Positions 1 through 7,382 of a DNA stretch of 64,000 nucleotides are shown in pieces. Source of the DNA: Spirosoma aerolatum (GTDB lineage: Bacteria > Bacteroidota > Bacteroidia > Cytophagales > Spirosomataceae); NCBI RefSeq assembly GCF_002056795.1, contig NZ_CP020104.1, forward strand, positions 7,821,501 to 7,885,500. The letters are read 5' to 3'. Positions within the stretch are counted from its first letter, which is position 1. Each line of letters opens with the position of its first letter. The notes below the pieces were generated by a model. It made no database searches, had not been told where the DNA came from, and was given only the letters and a program-made list of their open reading frames with translations. The position numbers were made by a program, and so were the translations under genes.

Positions 1-317
1 AAGCCCAGAAGGCCGATCCGGGTGAGCAAATTACCATTGCCGATCTGCTGATCAACCGCAAAAACTACTCGGTTACGCAGAACGACAAATCGGTTATACT
101 GCCTAAGAAAGAATTTGAACTTTTGTTCTTTTTAGCGCAACATCCCAATAAGGTATGCAGCCGGGAAGAGTTACTTCAGAAAATCTGGGGAGCCGATATT
201 TATGTGCTTGAGCGCACTGTAGATGTTCATATTCGCAAGCTCCGCGAAAAAATCGGTGATACCCACATCCGAACGCTGAAAGGTGTAGGCTACATGTTTA
301 CCGACCAGCCTGAATAA
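1..317 (+). CDS. Response regulator, OmpR/PhoB family (C-terminal part, cut by window start)
   Basis: The reading frame is open from base 3 and ends with TAA at 315-317, so only the C-terminal DNA-binding half is in the window. The residues form a winged-helix effector domain: a short beta sheet, then KKEFELL, then the recognition helix region VDVHIRKLREKIG and the wing HIRTLKGVGYMF. This is typical of OmpR/PhoB regulators that bind promoter direct repeats after phosphorylation. The histidine kinase gene starting at 415 is co-directional and is almost certainly the partner. The phospho-acceptor domain is outside the window. The stop codon lies at the base of a large inverted repeat (316-401). 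Confidence 0.9.
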   Translation, partial: AQKADPGEQITIADLLINRKNYSVTQNDKSVILPKKEFELLFFLAQHPNKVCSREELLQKIWGADIYVLERTVDVHIRKLREKIGDTHIRTLKGVGYMFTDQPE

Positions 318-401
318 AGAGCGAAAGAGTGAAAGAGCGAAAGAGTGAAAATGGCCTCTGCTGAATTTTCACTCTTTCGCTCTTTCACTCTTTCGCTCTT
401 T
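316..401. repeat. Perfect 37-bp inverted repeat made of GAGTGAAA/GAGCGAAA words
   Basis: Left arm 316-352 and right arm 365-401 are exact reverse complements over 37 bp, with a 12-nt loop. Each arm is a tandem run of the 8-mers AGAGCGAA and AGAGTGAA. The repeat starts inside the stop codon of the response regulator and ends 13 nt before the kinase ATG, so it fills the intercistronic gap. There is no T-tract of terminator type beyond the CTCTTTTT edge. It belongs to the same class as 3732-3806, 35927-36060, 48163-48244, 53347-53434, 54070-54116, 55952-56023 and 61074-61124. Confidence 0.9.
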
Positions 402-414
402 TTATCTTTACACA

Positions 415-1452
415 ATGTCCCTCAGTCCCCGCATTATTGCTCTTTTACTGGCTTGCCTGATTTCGGCATTGACACTCGCTTTCCTCACATTTGTCGAAGG
501 CGTTACGAGCAGTATGTTGTTTGTAGTCGGGCTTTCGTCGTTTGCCATTTCGTTCTTCCTGGTACTCTACGCCATTGAGTTATTGGTTTTTCGGGAAGTC
601 AACAAGATGTATAAAACCATCCACCAGCTCAAAATTCGCGACTTTAGTATTTCCCGAAAATCGATTATCAAGAACAGCAATCCGTTTAAGAAGCTCAACG
701 ACGAAATCTTCGTTTACGTCGCCAAGAAGCAGAAAGAGATCGATGAGCTAAAACGGCTGGAACAATTTCGCCGGGAGTTTCTGGCCGATGTGTCGCATGA
801 GTTGAAAACCCCCATTTTTGCCGCGCAGGGCTTTATTCACACCTTGATTGATGGGGCCGTCGATGACGAGCAGGTTCGAGATAAATTTCTGTCGAAAGCC
901 GCCAAAAGTCTCGATGGGCTGGATGCGCTGGTAAAAGATCTGGTGGCGCTGTCGCAACTGGAAACGGGCGAAGTAAAAATGAGCTTCGAACGCGTCAACT
1001 TCACGCAGGTAATTCAGGAAATCTTTGACCAGCTCGAAACCATTGCTAAAGCCAAAAATACATCGCTTTCTCTCAAGACCTCACAGCCGGGCCCTGTCTG
1101 GGTAAAAGCTGATGTTCAGCGCATTATGCAGGTTATGACCAATTTGATCGAAAATGCAGTGAAGTATGGAAATGACAACGGCAAAGTGATCGTGCATCTT
1201 GAAGAAGACAAAAAGCACATTATCGTATCGGTCCGCGACAATGGCCCTGGTATCCCCCCCGAACACTTAAGCCGGATATTTGAGCGATTTTACCGGGTTG
1301 AAAAAAGCCGCTCGAAAGAACGTGGAGGAACTGGTCTGGGCCTGGCTATTGTAAAGCACATTCTGAATGCACATAAATCGAAAATTACCGTAATGAGTAA
1401 GGTCGAAAAAGGCACTACCTTTCGATTCAAGCTCGACAAAATGGACGTGTAA
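415..1452 (+). CDS. Membrane sensor histidine kinase (PhoR-like)
   Basis: A 345-residue protein with two N-terminal hydrophobic segments (about 7-27 and 34-59), a short linker, a HisKA domain with phospho-acceptor His128 in FLADVSHELKTP, and a HATPase domain. The N-box is NLIEN (243-247), the G1 box is DNGPG (275-279), the F-box is IFERFYR, and the G2 box is GGTGLGLA (304-311). It should autophosphorylate on His128 and pass the phosphate to the regulator encoded just upstream. Almost no periplasmic loop is present, so the stimulus may be sensed in the membrane or cytoplasm. The ATG at 415 directly follows the inverted repeat; no better start was seen. Confidence 0.92.
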   Translation: MSLSPRIIALLLACLISALTLAFLTFVEGVTSSMLFVVGLSSFAISFFLVLYAIELLVFREVNKMYKTIHQLKIRDFSISRKSIIKNSNPFKKLNDEIFVYVAKKQKEIDELKRLEQFRREFLADVSHELKTPIFAAQGFIHTLIDGAVDDEQVRDKFLSKAAKSLDGLDALVKDLVALSQLETGEVKMSFERVNFTQVIQEIFDQLETIAKAKNTSLSLKTSQPGPVWVKADVQRIMQVMTNLIENAVKYGNDNGKVIVHLEEDKKHIIVSVRDNGPGIPPEHLSRIFERFYRVEKSRSKERGGTGLGLAIVKHILNAHKSKITVMSKVEKGTTFRFKLDKMDV

Positions 1453-1456
1453 TTTT

Positions 1457-2719
1457 CTAAATCAACCGCTTGAGGGCAAAATGGGCAATAATAAGCTGCC
1501 CATTTCTACGGGCAACCAGTGATATTTCTCTGCCCTCGCCTTTCTGTAGTATTTTGTAGATTTCACTGATGGTCATATCTCTGGCCGATGTATTATTGAT
1601 AAACAATAGCTCATCTCCTTCTACCAGCCCAGCCGCTGCGGCTGGTGACCCATCCAGAATTTTATCGACATAATAGGTACGGAAGCTCTCTCCTTTGGCA
1701 CGAAGCTCCAGACCGCTCATATCGTGCTCGAAGCTCTCGCGCATCAGTCGCTTAACGGGCTTCATCACGATGTACTGATCGGGATAATTGAAGGTGACGT
1801 TAAACCGACGTAACAACTCGCAGCCTACGTTACCCTGTCGCTCGGGCATATTGACGAGCTTCATCCCAAAAGCCATACTGTCGGGAAACGACGCCAGAAT
1901 ATTATCCATTTCGTAACGCCCAAACCGAATTTTCTGAATCCGCCCTACGCTCCCATTGATGACCCCGTTTAACCCGCGACCCAGTTGCGCCCGAATGCTT
2001 TTCTCTGGAATTGGCATAGCGGCCGTACTACGTGACCGATCGAGCAGGAGTGCGTGGCCAGCCCCTGTATCCAGAACGACACGCAGCGGCAAGGTTTTCT
2101 CGCCATCAAATACCGACAGCGCATCGGTATAGGCCTTGGTATCCTGAATGGTGATGGGGTAACGATCGCCTTTATGCTTGCTGTATTTATAGCGCCCTGG
2201 CTTCATGATCATTAGCTCATGGCGCTGAAAATCAACATTAACCACAAAATTGGCAAAGATTTCATACCCAAAAATACCATGCACAGGCGCACCCACATAT
2301 TCCGACAGTTTGAGAATATCTTCGTCCAGAATAACCAGATTATGATGCGATGCCCGTAAGCCACCCATCGTCAGGCTATTATCAATAGCAATAGAAGCCG
2401 TCAGACTCCCACCCTCTCCAGCGCCACTAATCTTAACCTTACGTGTTAGTTGAAGTTTCTGCTTTGCAAAAGCTGCTGGGTCAGTAATAATTGTGTTGGC
2501 GACCCCAGTATCCAGAATAAAGTTCAGGGTATCCGAATCATTGATCCGTACTGGCACAACAATCAGATTTGAATGAAGCTGAAACGGAATACGAGTCCAG
2601 GTCCGATTTCCAGCAATAAAAAAGCCGTACCGATCTTTGTCGGGCTCACGTCGGTTATCATCCCCCCGCGCAACCCAACCGGACAGTAACAACCCTAAGG
2701 CCAGCAACAGCGTTTTCAT
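1457..2719 (-). CDS. Secreted retropepsin-like aspartyl protease with C-terminal PDZ domain
   Basis: A 420-residue protein with an N-terminal signal peptide (MKTLLLALGLLLSGWVARG). Two aspartyl-protease active-site triads are present in one chain: DTG at 70-72 (FILDTGVANT) and DTG at 217-219 (VVLDTGAGHA). This fits a single-chain bilobal retropepsin-like enzyme acting in the periplasm. Residues 350-415 form a PDZ domain (DGSPAAAAGLVEGDELLFIN). It is convergent with the histidine kinase gene, only 4 nt away. The substrate cannot be told from the sequence. The family (aspartyl protease plus PDZ) is common in Bacteroidota. Confidence 0.85.
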   Translation of the reverse strand: MKTLLLALGLLLSGWVARGDDNRREPDKDRYGFFIAGNRTWTRIPFQLHSNLIVVPVRINDSDTLNFILDTGVANTIITDPAAFAKQKLQLTRKVKISGAGEGGSLTASIAIDNSLTMGGLRASHHNLVILDEDILKLSEYVGAPVHGIFGYEIFANFVVNVDFQRHELMIMKPGRYKYSKHKGDRYPITIQDTKAYTDALSVFDGEKTLPLRVVLDTGAGHALLLDRSRSTAAMPIPEKSIRAQLGRGLNGVINGSVGRIQKIRFGRYEMDNILASFPDSMAFGMKLVNMPERQGNVGCELLRRFNVTFNYPDQYIVMKPVKRLMRESFEHDMSGLELRAKGESFRTYYVDKILDGSPAAAAGLVEGDELLFINNTSARDMTISEIYKILQKGEGREISLVARRNGQLIIAHFALKRLI

Positions 2720-2956
2720 TTCTTTAGATTTGCTACATTGAAATTACGCATTTTTTATCCGAATAACACAAAAATTGAATACTAAGTTTATTGACTACCG
2801 GTTAGTTATTTTCACTTATTTACTGTCCGGGCAACTTTAGCCGCCTTTAACGTGGTGCATTCCGTTCAAAATCCTAATTTCGCTAAAAATTTCAGGCAAT
2901 ATAAGGGCTATTTACTAACCCGAAACATTGTTTTCGACTCTCATTATTAATCGGTT

Positions 2957-3721
2957 ATGCGTAAAAAAATAGTTGCTGGCAACTGGAAGATGAATAAGAC
3001 GACCGATGAGGCTATGGCCCTTGTATCGGAAGTAGTCGACAAGGTGAATGCTGAAGTAACGGGTGATGTTACGGTTGTACTGTGCCCACCCGCTGTTTAT
3101 TTAGCTACAGCCCGGCAAGCAATACCATCGGGCGGCTCCATCGCGCTTGGTGCTCAGAACTGCCATGAGAAAGCCTCAGGGGCTTACACGGGTGAGATTT
3201 CGGCCCCCATGTTGCAATCGATTGGCGTTGACTACGTCATTCTTGGCCACAGTGAACGCCGGGAATACTTCGGGGAGACCAACGCTCAATTGGCCGCCAA
3301 AGTAAACATTGCGCTGGAAAACGGCCTGACGCCTATTTTTTGCTGTGGCGAATCCCGCGATCTTCGCGAAAACGGTGATTACATTGGCTTCGTAAAGAAT
3401 CAGATTACCGAAAGTCTGTTCCATCTGTCGGCCGAGTCGTTTGCAAAGGTCGTTATCGCCTACGAACCGATCTGGGCTATCGGTACTGGCCTGACAGCGT
3501 CGGCAGCCCAAGCACAGGATATGCACTTTGAACTTCGTCAGCATATTGCCAGTCAATACGGCGATTCTATTGCCCAGGACATCAGCATTTTATACGGTGG
3601 TAGTGCCAATGCCCAAAATGCCGCCGAACTGTTCGCCCAGACCGATGTAGACGGTGGTTTAATCGGTGGTGCGTCTCTAAAAGCTCCCGACTTTATTACA
3701 GTTATAAAAGCAGCACAATAA
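2957..3721 (+). CDS. tpiA: Triose-phosphate isomerase
   Basis: The enzyme interconverts dihydroxyacetone phosphate and glyceraldehyde 3-phosphate in the cytoplasm (glycolysis and gluconeogenesis). The 254 residues match the usual length. NWKMN gives substrate-binding Lys11, ILGHSERR holds catalytic His98, and YEPIWAIGTG holds catalytic Glu170. The phosphate-gripping loop 6 (AIGTG) and the C-terminal LYGGS and GLIGGASL motifs are intact. It is transcribed away from the aspartyl protease gene across a 237-bp AT-rich gap. A long inverted repeat follows 10 nt after the stop. Confidence 0.98.
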   Translation: MRKKIVAGNWKMNKTTDEAMALVSEVVDKVNAEVTGDVTVVLCPPAVYLATARQAIPSGGSIALGAQNCHEKASGAYTGEISAPMLQSIGVDYVILGHSERREYFGETNAQLAAKVNIALENGLTPIFCCGESRDLRENGDYIGFVKNQITESLFHLSAESFAKVVIAYEPIWAIGTGLTASAAQAQDMHFELRQHIASQYGDSIAQDISILYGGSANAQNAAELFAQTDVDGGLIGGASLKAPDFITVIKAAQ

Positions 3722-3731
3722 ACTTAATGAG

Positions 3732-3806
3732 TGAATGATAGAGTGATTGAATGATTGAATAGATTCTTGGTTTATTTATTCAATCATTCAATCACTCTAT
3801 CATTCA
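3732..3806. repeat. Perfect 30-bp inverted repeat of GATTGAAT/GAGTGAAT words
   Basis: Left arm 3732-3761 and right arm 3777-3806 are exact reverse complements over 30 bp, with a 15-nt loop. The arm is built of GAATGA, GAGTGATT and GAATGATT units. It begins 10 nt after the tpiA stop and ends 10 nt before the cupin start, so it occupies the whole co-directional gap. It is of the same class as 316-401. Confidence 0.9.
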
Positions 3807-3816
3807 AAATTAAATT

Positions 3817-4335
3817 ATGACAGCCGCCTACTACGTTCGGGCCTTCAACATGGCTCCACATCCCGAGGGCGGGTATTACGCTGAAACGTATCGATCACCC
3901 GAACGAATTGGGCGCACAGCCCTACCGAGCCGATTCAGTGGTGAGCGATCGTTTTGCACCGCCATTTATTTCCTACTGGAACAAAAGGACTTTTCTGCAT
4001 TTCACCGTATCCAATCCGACGAGATTTGGCATTTCTACGCAGGAGGCCCACTAGAGGTGTTTATTATACATCCCGACGGTACGCTTAGGATAATTCGATT
4101 GGGTAATAATCCTGATCAGGGAGAGGTGTTTCAGGACGTAGTGCCCGCAGGATGTTGGTTTGGCTCAAAACCAGCCGACGGAACTGAATTCTCGCTGGTA
4201 GGTTGTACGGTAGCGCCCGGTTTCGATTTCGCCGATTTCGAACTTGCCGACCGAAACCAGTTACTACAGGAATTCCCCCAGCACCGAGAAATCATTGAGA
4301 AACTAAATCCCGCCGGGCCGCAGGAGCGGTTCTGA
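3817..4335 (+). CDS. Cupin-fold protein, DUF985 family
   Basis: A 172-residue cytoplasmic protein. The N-terminal signature MAPHPEGGYYAETYRS and the later DEIWHFYAGGPLEVFII and AGCWFG segments are hallmarks of the DUF985 cupin family, a small beta-barrel of unsettled function related to sugar-epimerase-like cupins. The His in DEIWHFY and the preceding acidic residue are plausible metal or ligand contacts. It is co-directional with tpiA and separated from it by an inverted repeat. Its stop codon abuts the stop of the convergent DUF4097-like gene with no gap. Confidence 0.85.
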   Translation: MTAAYYVRAFNMAPHPEGGYYAETYRSPERIGRTALPSRFSGERSFCTAIYFLLEQKDFSAFHRIQSDEIWHFYAGGPLEVFIIHPDGTLRIIRLGNNPDQGEVFQDVVPAGCWFGSKPADGTEFSLVGCTVAPGFDFADFELADRNQLLQEFPQHREIIEKLNPAGPQERF

Positions 4336-5403
4336 TTACTGGAAATTTACATTCCCGAACTTGGCCACAACACGGACTTTGGTGCCCGAACCGCTACCGA
4401 CTTTACCGACATACTGCTTGGTCAGCTTTGCCCCCCTCCGGTTATCATCGTCGGGTTGGGTGCTAAAATGCCAGGTTGAATTGGATGGGTAGTTGAAGCT
4501 GCCATAGCTAACCGTTACGTCGAAATCGCAGTCGTTATTTCGGTCGACAGGTAACGCTACGGATGAATAAGACGCCTGAATATCAACATTTTCAGCACTT
4601 TTAGATAACTGATCGATTCGAAAGCCTCCTGAGAAGCTAAGTTTAATTTTACCCGATTCGCGCAGGTTACCAATTTTAGCTCCAGAATAATTAATGTCGG
4701 CGTTTAATTTGCCCACATCGCCAATGGTCATTTTACCGCCTTTATTAGTAAGCGTCAGGTCATTAGCTTTTAGCAGTTCCAGACTTCCGTATGCCATATC
4801 CAGTTTACCAGCGTCGATATACCGGATATTGGCTTTACCATAGGCCACATCAATGTCGTTTTGCCGACTAGCCAGCTCTTCGGCTATAAAATTGCCATAT
4901 CGGGTATATACCGTCAGCGGAGCCTGAAACGAATGGATGGAGGTATTGCCAAATTTATTTTTCAGTGTCAGCGCATTCTGCTTGGGCATCATCACATCAT
5001 AGTTGATGCGTACAAAATTCCGTTCGCCATCATCTTTCCACTTCCCGAAGCTCCAGTTCGATATGGCACTCTGGCTGAAATTGGTGCGAACGGTAATCTG
5101 GTTGCCACTGCGTTTTTCTTCAATCGATACCGCATCCAGGTATTTTTGGGTACGCTCGTCCGAATCTGAATTAGCAACAATGGTGATCTGAATTTTTATT
5201 TCCGGTCTATCCCACAACCCTATTGTAACCTGCCCAAACTGATTGTCAACGACCAGATTGTCTTTACTATCAACGTCGAATAGTTTAATGATGGTTTTCT
5301 TCTTTTCAACGGTGGTTTCAACCGTACCGGGCAGAACCGGCCCCTCAGCCCGTGTAACTAATGGACTAAGGCATAGTAAAACACTATACAGGACTCGTTT
5401 CAT
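4336..5403 (-). CDS. Secreted beta-helix-like protein (DUF4097 type) of a sigma-factor operon
   Basis: The start chosen is the ATG at 5403, which gives a clean signal peptide (MKRVLYSVLLCLSPLVTRAEG). The frame is also open to an upstream ATG at 5433. The mature 330 residues are rich in short alternating beta strands and repeats of GN, YG and KF (LKNKFGNTS, YTRYGNF, VAYGKAN, MAYGSLE). This is the pattern of DUF4097/head-GIN beta-solenoid domains. It overlaps the upstream anti-sigma-like gene by 20 bp, which suggests translational coupling in an ECF sigma operon. The protein is probably an envelope protein under control of that sigma factor; the molecular role is unknown. Confidence 0.7.
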   Translation of the reverse strand: MKRVLYSVLLCLSPLVTRAEGPVLPGTVETTVEKKKTIIKLFDVDSKDNLVVDNQFGQVTIGLWDRPEIKIQITIVANSDSDERTQKYLDAVSIEEKRSGNQITVRTNFSQSAISNWSFGKWKDDGERNFVRINYDVMMPKQNALTLKNKFGNTSIHSFQAPLTVYTRYGNFIAEELASRQNDIDVAYGKANIRYIDAGKLDMAYGSLELLKANDLTLTNKGGKMTIGDVGKLNADINYSGAKIGNLRESGKIKLSFSGGFRIDQLSKSAENVDIQASYSSVALPVDRNNDCDFDVTVSYGSFNYPSNSTWHFSTQPDDDNRRGAKLTKQYVGKVGSGSGTKVRVVAKFGNVNFQ

Positions 5404-6001
5404 GGGACTGGTCTTTAATGCGATCAATGACACGCAATTGTTCGTTAAGTAAGTTGATCTGAAGCTGTAAATTCTGTATCATGGCCTGGATCAACACTTC
5501 CTGATTCGGGTTTTTAGGCAGATCAGCCTTGAGTGCCCGATAGGAGTTTTCGAGCCGATCCAGGTCAATCGCAAATTCCTGATACAGGGCGGGATTATCC
5601 TCGGTCAGTTGTTTTAGTTCGGCGCGTTTATCGTCAATTAATCGCGTGTATTGTACTACTTCTTTCGCATACGTCGGATTGGCCGCTACGAGTTCAGGCT
5701 GGCGGGTTACCCCATACTGCTTATTCATGTACAGAAAACAGCCAGCCAATAGTAATACCGCAACGGACGCAGCCACTCGCCAATCGAGCGTAGGCCAGCC
5801 TATTTGCCGTCCACCTGAAGCTGGGCGGTTTTTGTGGACCGCCACAAACGGTGAACCATTGTTCTGGACAATCGGCGGACCATCCATACCAGCTTTATCA
5901 AGGCCAGCCTCAATCTTTTTCCACAGATCAACCGACGGCTCTTTGTCGTCAAAGTCCTCGCGGTTATCGCGCACAAAACGTTCAAGGTTATCCTTTTTCA
6001 T
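5384..6001 (-). CDS. Single-pass membrane protein, probable anti-sigma factor
   Basis: A 205-residue protein with a charged cytoplasmic N-terminus (MKKDNLERFVRDNREDFDD, then SVDLWKKIEAGL), one transmembrane helix at about 91-106 (VAASVAVLLLAGCFLYM) and an extracytoplasmic helical C-terminus with heptad character (about 120-195). Position directly after an ECF sigma gene, plus this topology, fits an anti-sigma factor of the kind common in Bacteroidota, without a zinc-binding ZAS motif. The function is inferred mainly from context. The 3' end overlaps the DUF4097-like gene. Confidence 0.65.
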   Translation of the reverse strand: MKKDNLERFVRDNREDFDDKEPSVDLWKKIEAGLDKAGMDGPPIVQNNGSPFVAVHKNRPASGGRQIGWPTLDWRVAASVAVLLLAGCFLYMNKQYGVTRQPELVAANPTYAKEVVQYTRLIDDKRAELKQLTEDNPALYQEFAIDLDRLENSYRALKADLPKNPNQEVLIQAMIQNLQLQINLLNEQLRVIDRIKDQSHETSPV

Positions 6002-6010
6002 AGTTCAATA

Positions 6011-6040
6011 AGCGAAAGAGCGAAAGCGTGAAAGAGCGAA
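6011..6040. repeat. Orphan single arm of the GAGCGAAA word repeat
   Basis: Three to four tandem copies of AGCGAAAG / GCGTGAAAG lie here, the same words as in the repeat at 316-401, but no reverse-complement arm is present nearby. The site is in the 88-bp gap between the co-directional ECF sigma gene and the anti-sigma-like gene. It may be half of a decayed inverted repeat or the unit before duplication. Confidence 0.6.
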
Positions 6041-6089
6041 TACCCTCCACAGGGTTTGCCCTAGTCAACTCTTACTAACTCATTCACAA

Positions 6090-6650
6090 CTAGTTTAACA
6101 ATTCAAGTAAACGTTTTTTTCCTCGTAAGTACTGCGTTCTGGATGTTGTTTCACTGATATTTAACACGTTGCCTATTTCTTCGTGGTCGTACCCTTCAAA
6201 TAAATAAAGCGATAGCACCACCCGGTAGCCCTCTGGAAGCAGTTGCATGGCCCTTCGGACCCGATCTACTTCTAATTGAACCCCATCTTCGTCATACGGT
6301 TCGGGGTCGGCAAAGTCAGGCCCATCATCTTCGCCAAATCGATTCGACTCCATATCGACCAACTCCAGCCGACGGCTTCGAAGATGGTTGATAGCCCTAT
6401 TCACTACAATCTGCTTCAACCAGGCCCCGAATGTACTCTGGCCCCGAAACGAGCTTATATGACTAAATGCATCCATAAAGGCTTCCTGCAATACATCTTC
6501 AGCTTCGGCTTCATGATTCAGAATCCGCAGGCAAACGTTATACATTGCCTTTACGTAATGCTGATAAAGTTCATACTGCGCCCGTCGCTCGCCCTGTTGG
6601 CAGCGTTTGACCAGATCAGCATGGCGGTCGGGGTACGGTTTAGGTTCCAA
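6090..6650 (-). CDS. ECF-type RNA polymerase sigma factor
   Basis: A 186-residue sigma-70 family protein. Region 2 is present (YNVCLRILNHEAEAEDVLQEAFMDAF and the -10 recognition helix FGAWLKQIVVNRAINHLR). Region 4 is present (LPEGYRVVLSLYLFEGYDHEEI, then a helix-turn-helix ending TTSRTQYLRGKKRL). It heads a three-gene operon with an anti-sigma-like gene and a secreted DUF4097-like gene. The only starts in frame after an upstream TAA are TTG at 6650 and a CTG a few codons earlier. No ATG precedes the conserved domain, so translation probably uses a non-ATG start. Confidence 0.88.
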   Translation of the reverse strand: MEPKPYPDRHADLVKRCQQGERRAQYELYQHYVKAMYNVCLRILNHEAEAEDVLQEAFMDAFSHISSFRGQSTFGAWLKQIVVNRAINHLRSRRLELVDMESNRFGEDDGPDFADPEPYDEDGVQLEVDRVRRAMQLLPEGYRVVLSLYLFEGYDHEEIGNVLNISETTSRTQYLRGKKRLLELLN

Positions 6651-6790
6651 CAGCTTCAGTATTTCCCAACGTTTAAGTTATTATCGATAGAAAGATGCAG
6701 GTAAATTGAGAATGTTGCACAATAATTCAGAAAAAGTCATCGTTTCTGCACTCACATCGTTTAAAGGCTGTTTTTATGTAGCTTGGCCCT

Positions 6791-7256
6791 ATGAAAGCAT
6801 TTATCACTATGTACAAAACTCAGGAAGGTCAGCCGTTTATAGTTTATAGCCCATGAAGATGGCCCAGATTCTCCTTTTAAGCATCAGCGCGTCATCAGTA
6901 AACTAACGTTTGAATTAGGGCTATTATATTACCAACAAAAGAGAATTATTCTGGAACCTCTCCCTGAAACGCCATTGGATGAAGGGCCTGGTCATGCCGT
7001 ACCCGACGTAATTTTGTACGATAAAACCGCTGAAGAAACGAAGATTATCATAGAAATATGCCAGAACAATGGGCAACGTAATGACCTACGAAAAATCATT
7101 TATCTTATCGAAGATAACGACTACGGCATCCTGGAAGGCTTTGTCTACAATTACAAAACGCACGAGTGGTTACGGTACCGAAAAGGCGATGGTGGAGTTG
7201 CTACAAATTCATCCGTATCGGAAGTAATGGGCATCGATATGGGGCCTTTCCTCTGA
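6791..7256 (+). pseudogene. Frameshifted Uma2-like (PD-(D/E)XK, DUF820) nuclease gene
   Basis: An ATG at 6791 opens MYKTQEGQPFIVYSP and hits TGA at 6854. The neighbouring frame, open from 6843 to the TGA at 7254-7256, continues with HEDGPDSPFKHQRV and LDEGPGHAVPDVILYD. Joining the frames at the CCC run near 6850-6852 gives one smooth protein of about 155 residues. The VPD motif, the following IIIEI strand and the C-terminal YKTHEWLRY resemble the Uma2/DUF820 restriction-endonuclease-like fold. A one-base loss is the simplest explanation. It could also be a sequencing error. Upstream (6651-6790) there is only the sigma-gene promoter region. Confidence 0.6.
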
Positions 7257-7345
7257 TTTTATTCAAGAAAACGAACAGGTTTCTGTGAACCAAAAGTTTA
7301 TTCCGTCCAGTCCTGTCTCGGGCTGTCCCCTACCAAATTATTTCG

Positions 7346-7353
7346 TAGTTTTG
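7346..7353 (+). promoter_or_regulatory. Candidate -7 element (TAGTTTTG) of the pcrA promoter
   Basis: An exact match to the Bacteroidota TAnnTTTG -7 consensus lies 30 nt before the pcrA ATG at 7383. No clear TTTG -33 element is seen at the expected distance, so the call is moderate. Confidence 0.45.
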
Positions 7354-7382
7354 ATTGTTATAGAAGGATAGAGACGAGCTGA

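Noticed and set aside
345..578. 77-codon frame on plus across the hairpin 316-401
   Set aside because: It is read through the inverted repeat and lies in another frame of the histidine kinase. The peptide is low-complexity (SLFRSFTLSLFLSL) and has no protein-like features.
3176..3556. 126-codon minus frame inside tpiA
   Set aside because: Shadow frame of a clearly coding gene on the other strand.
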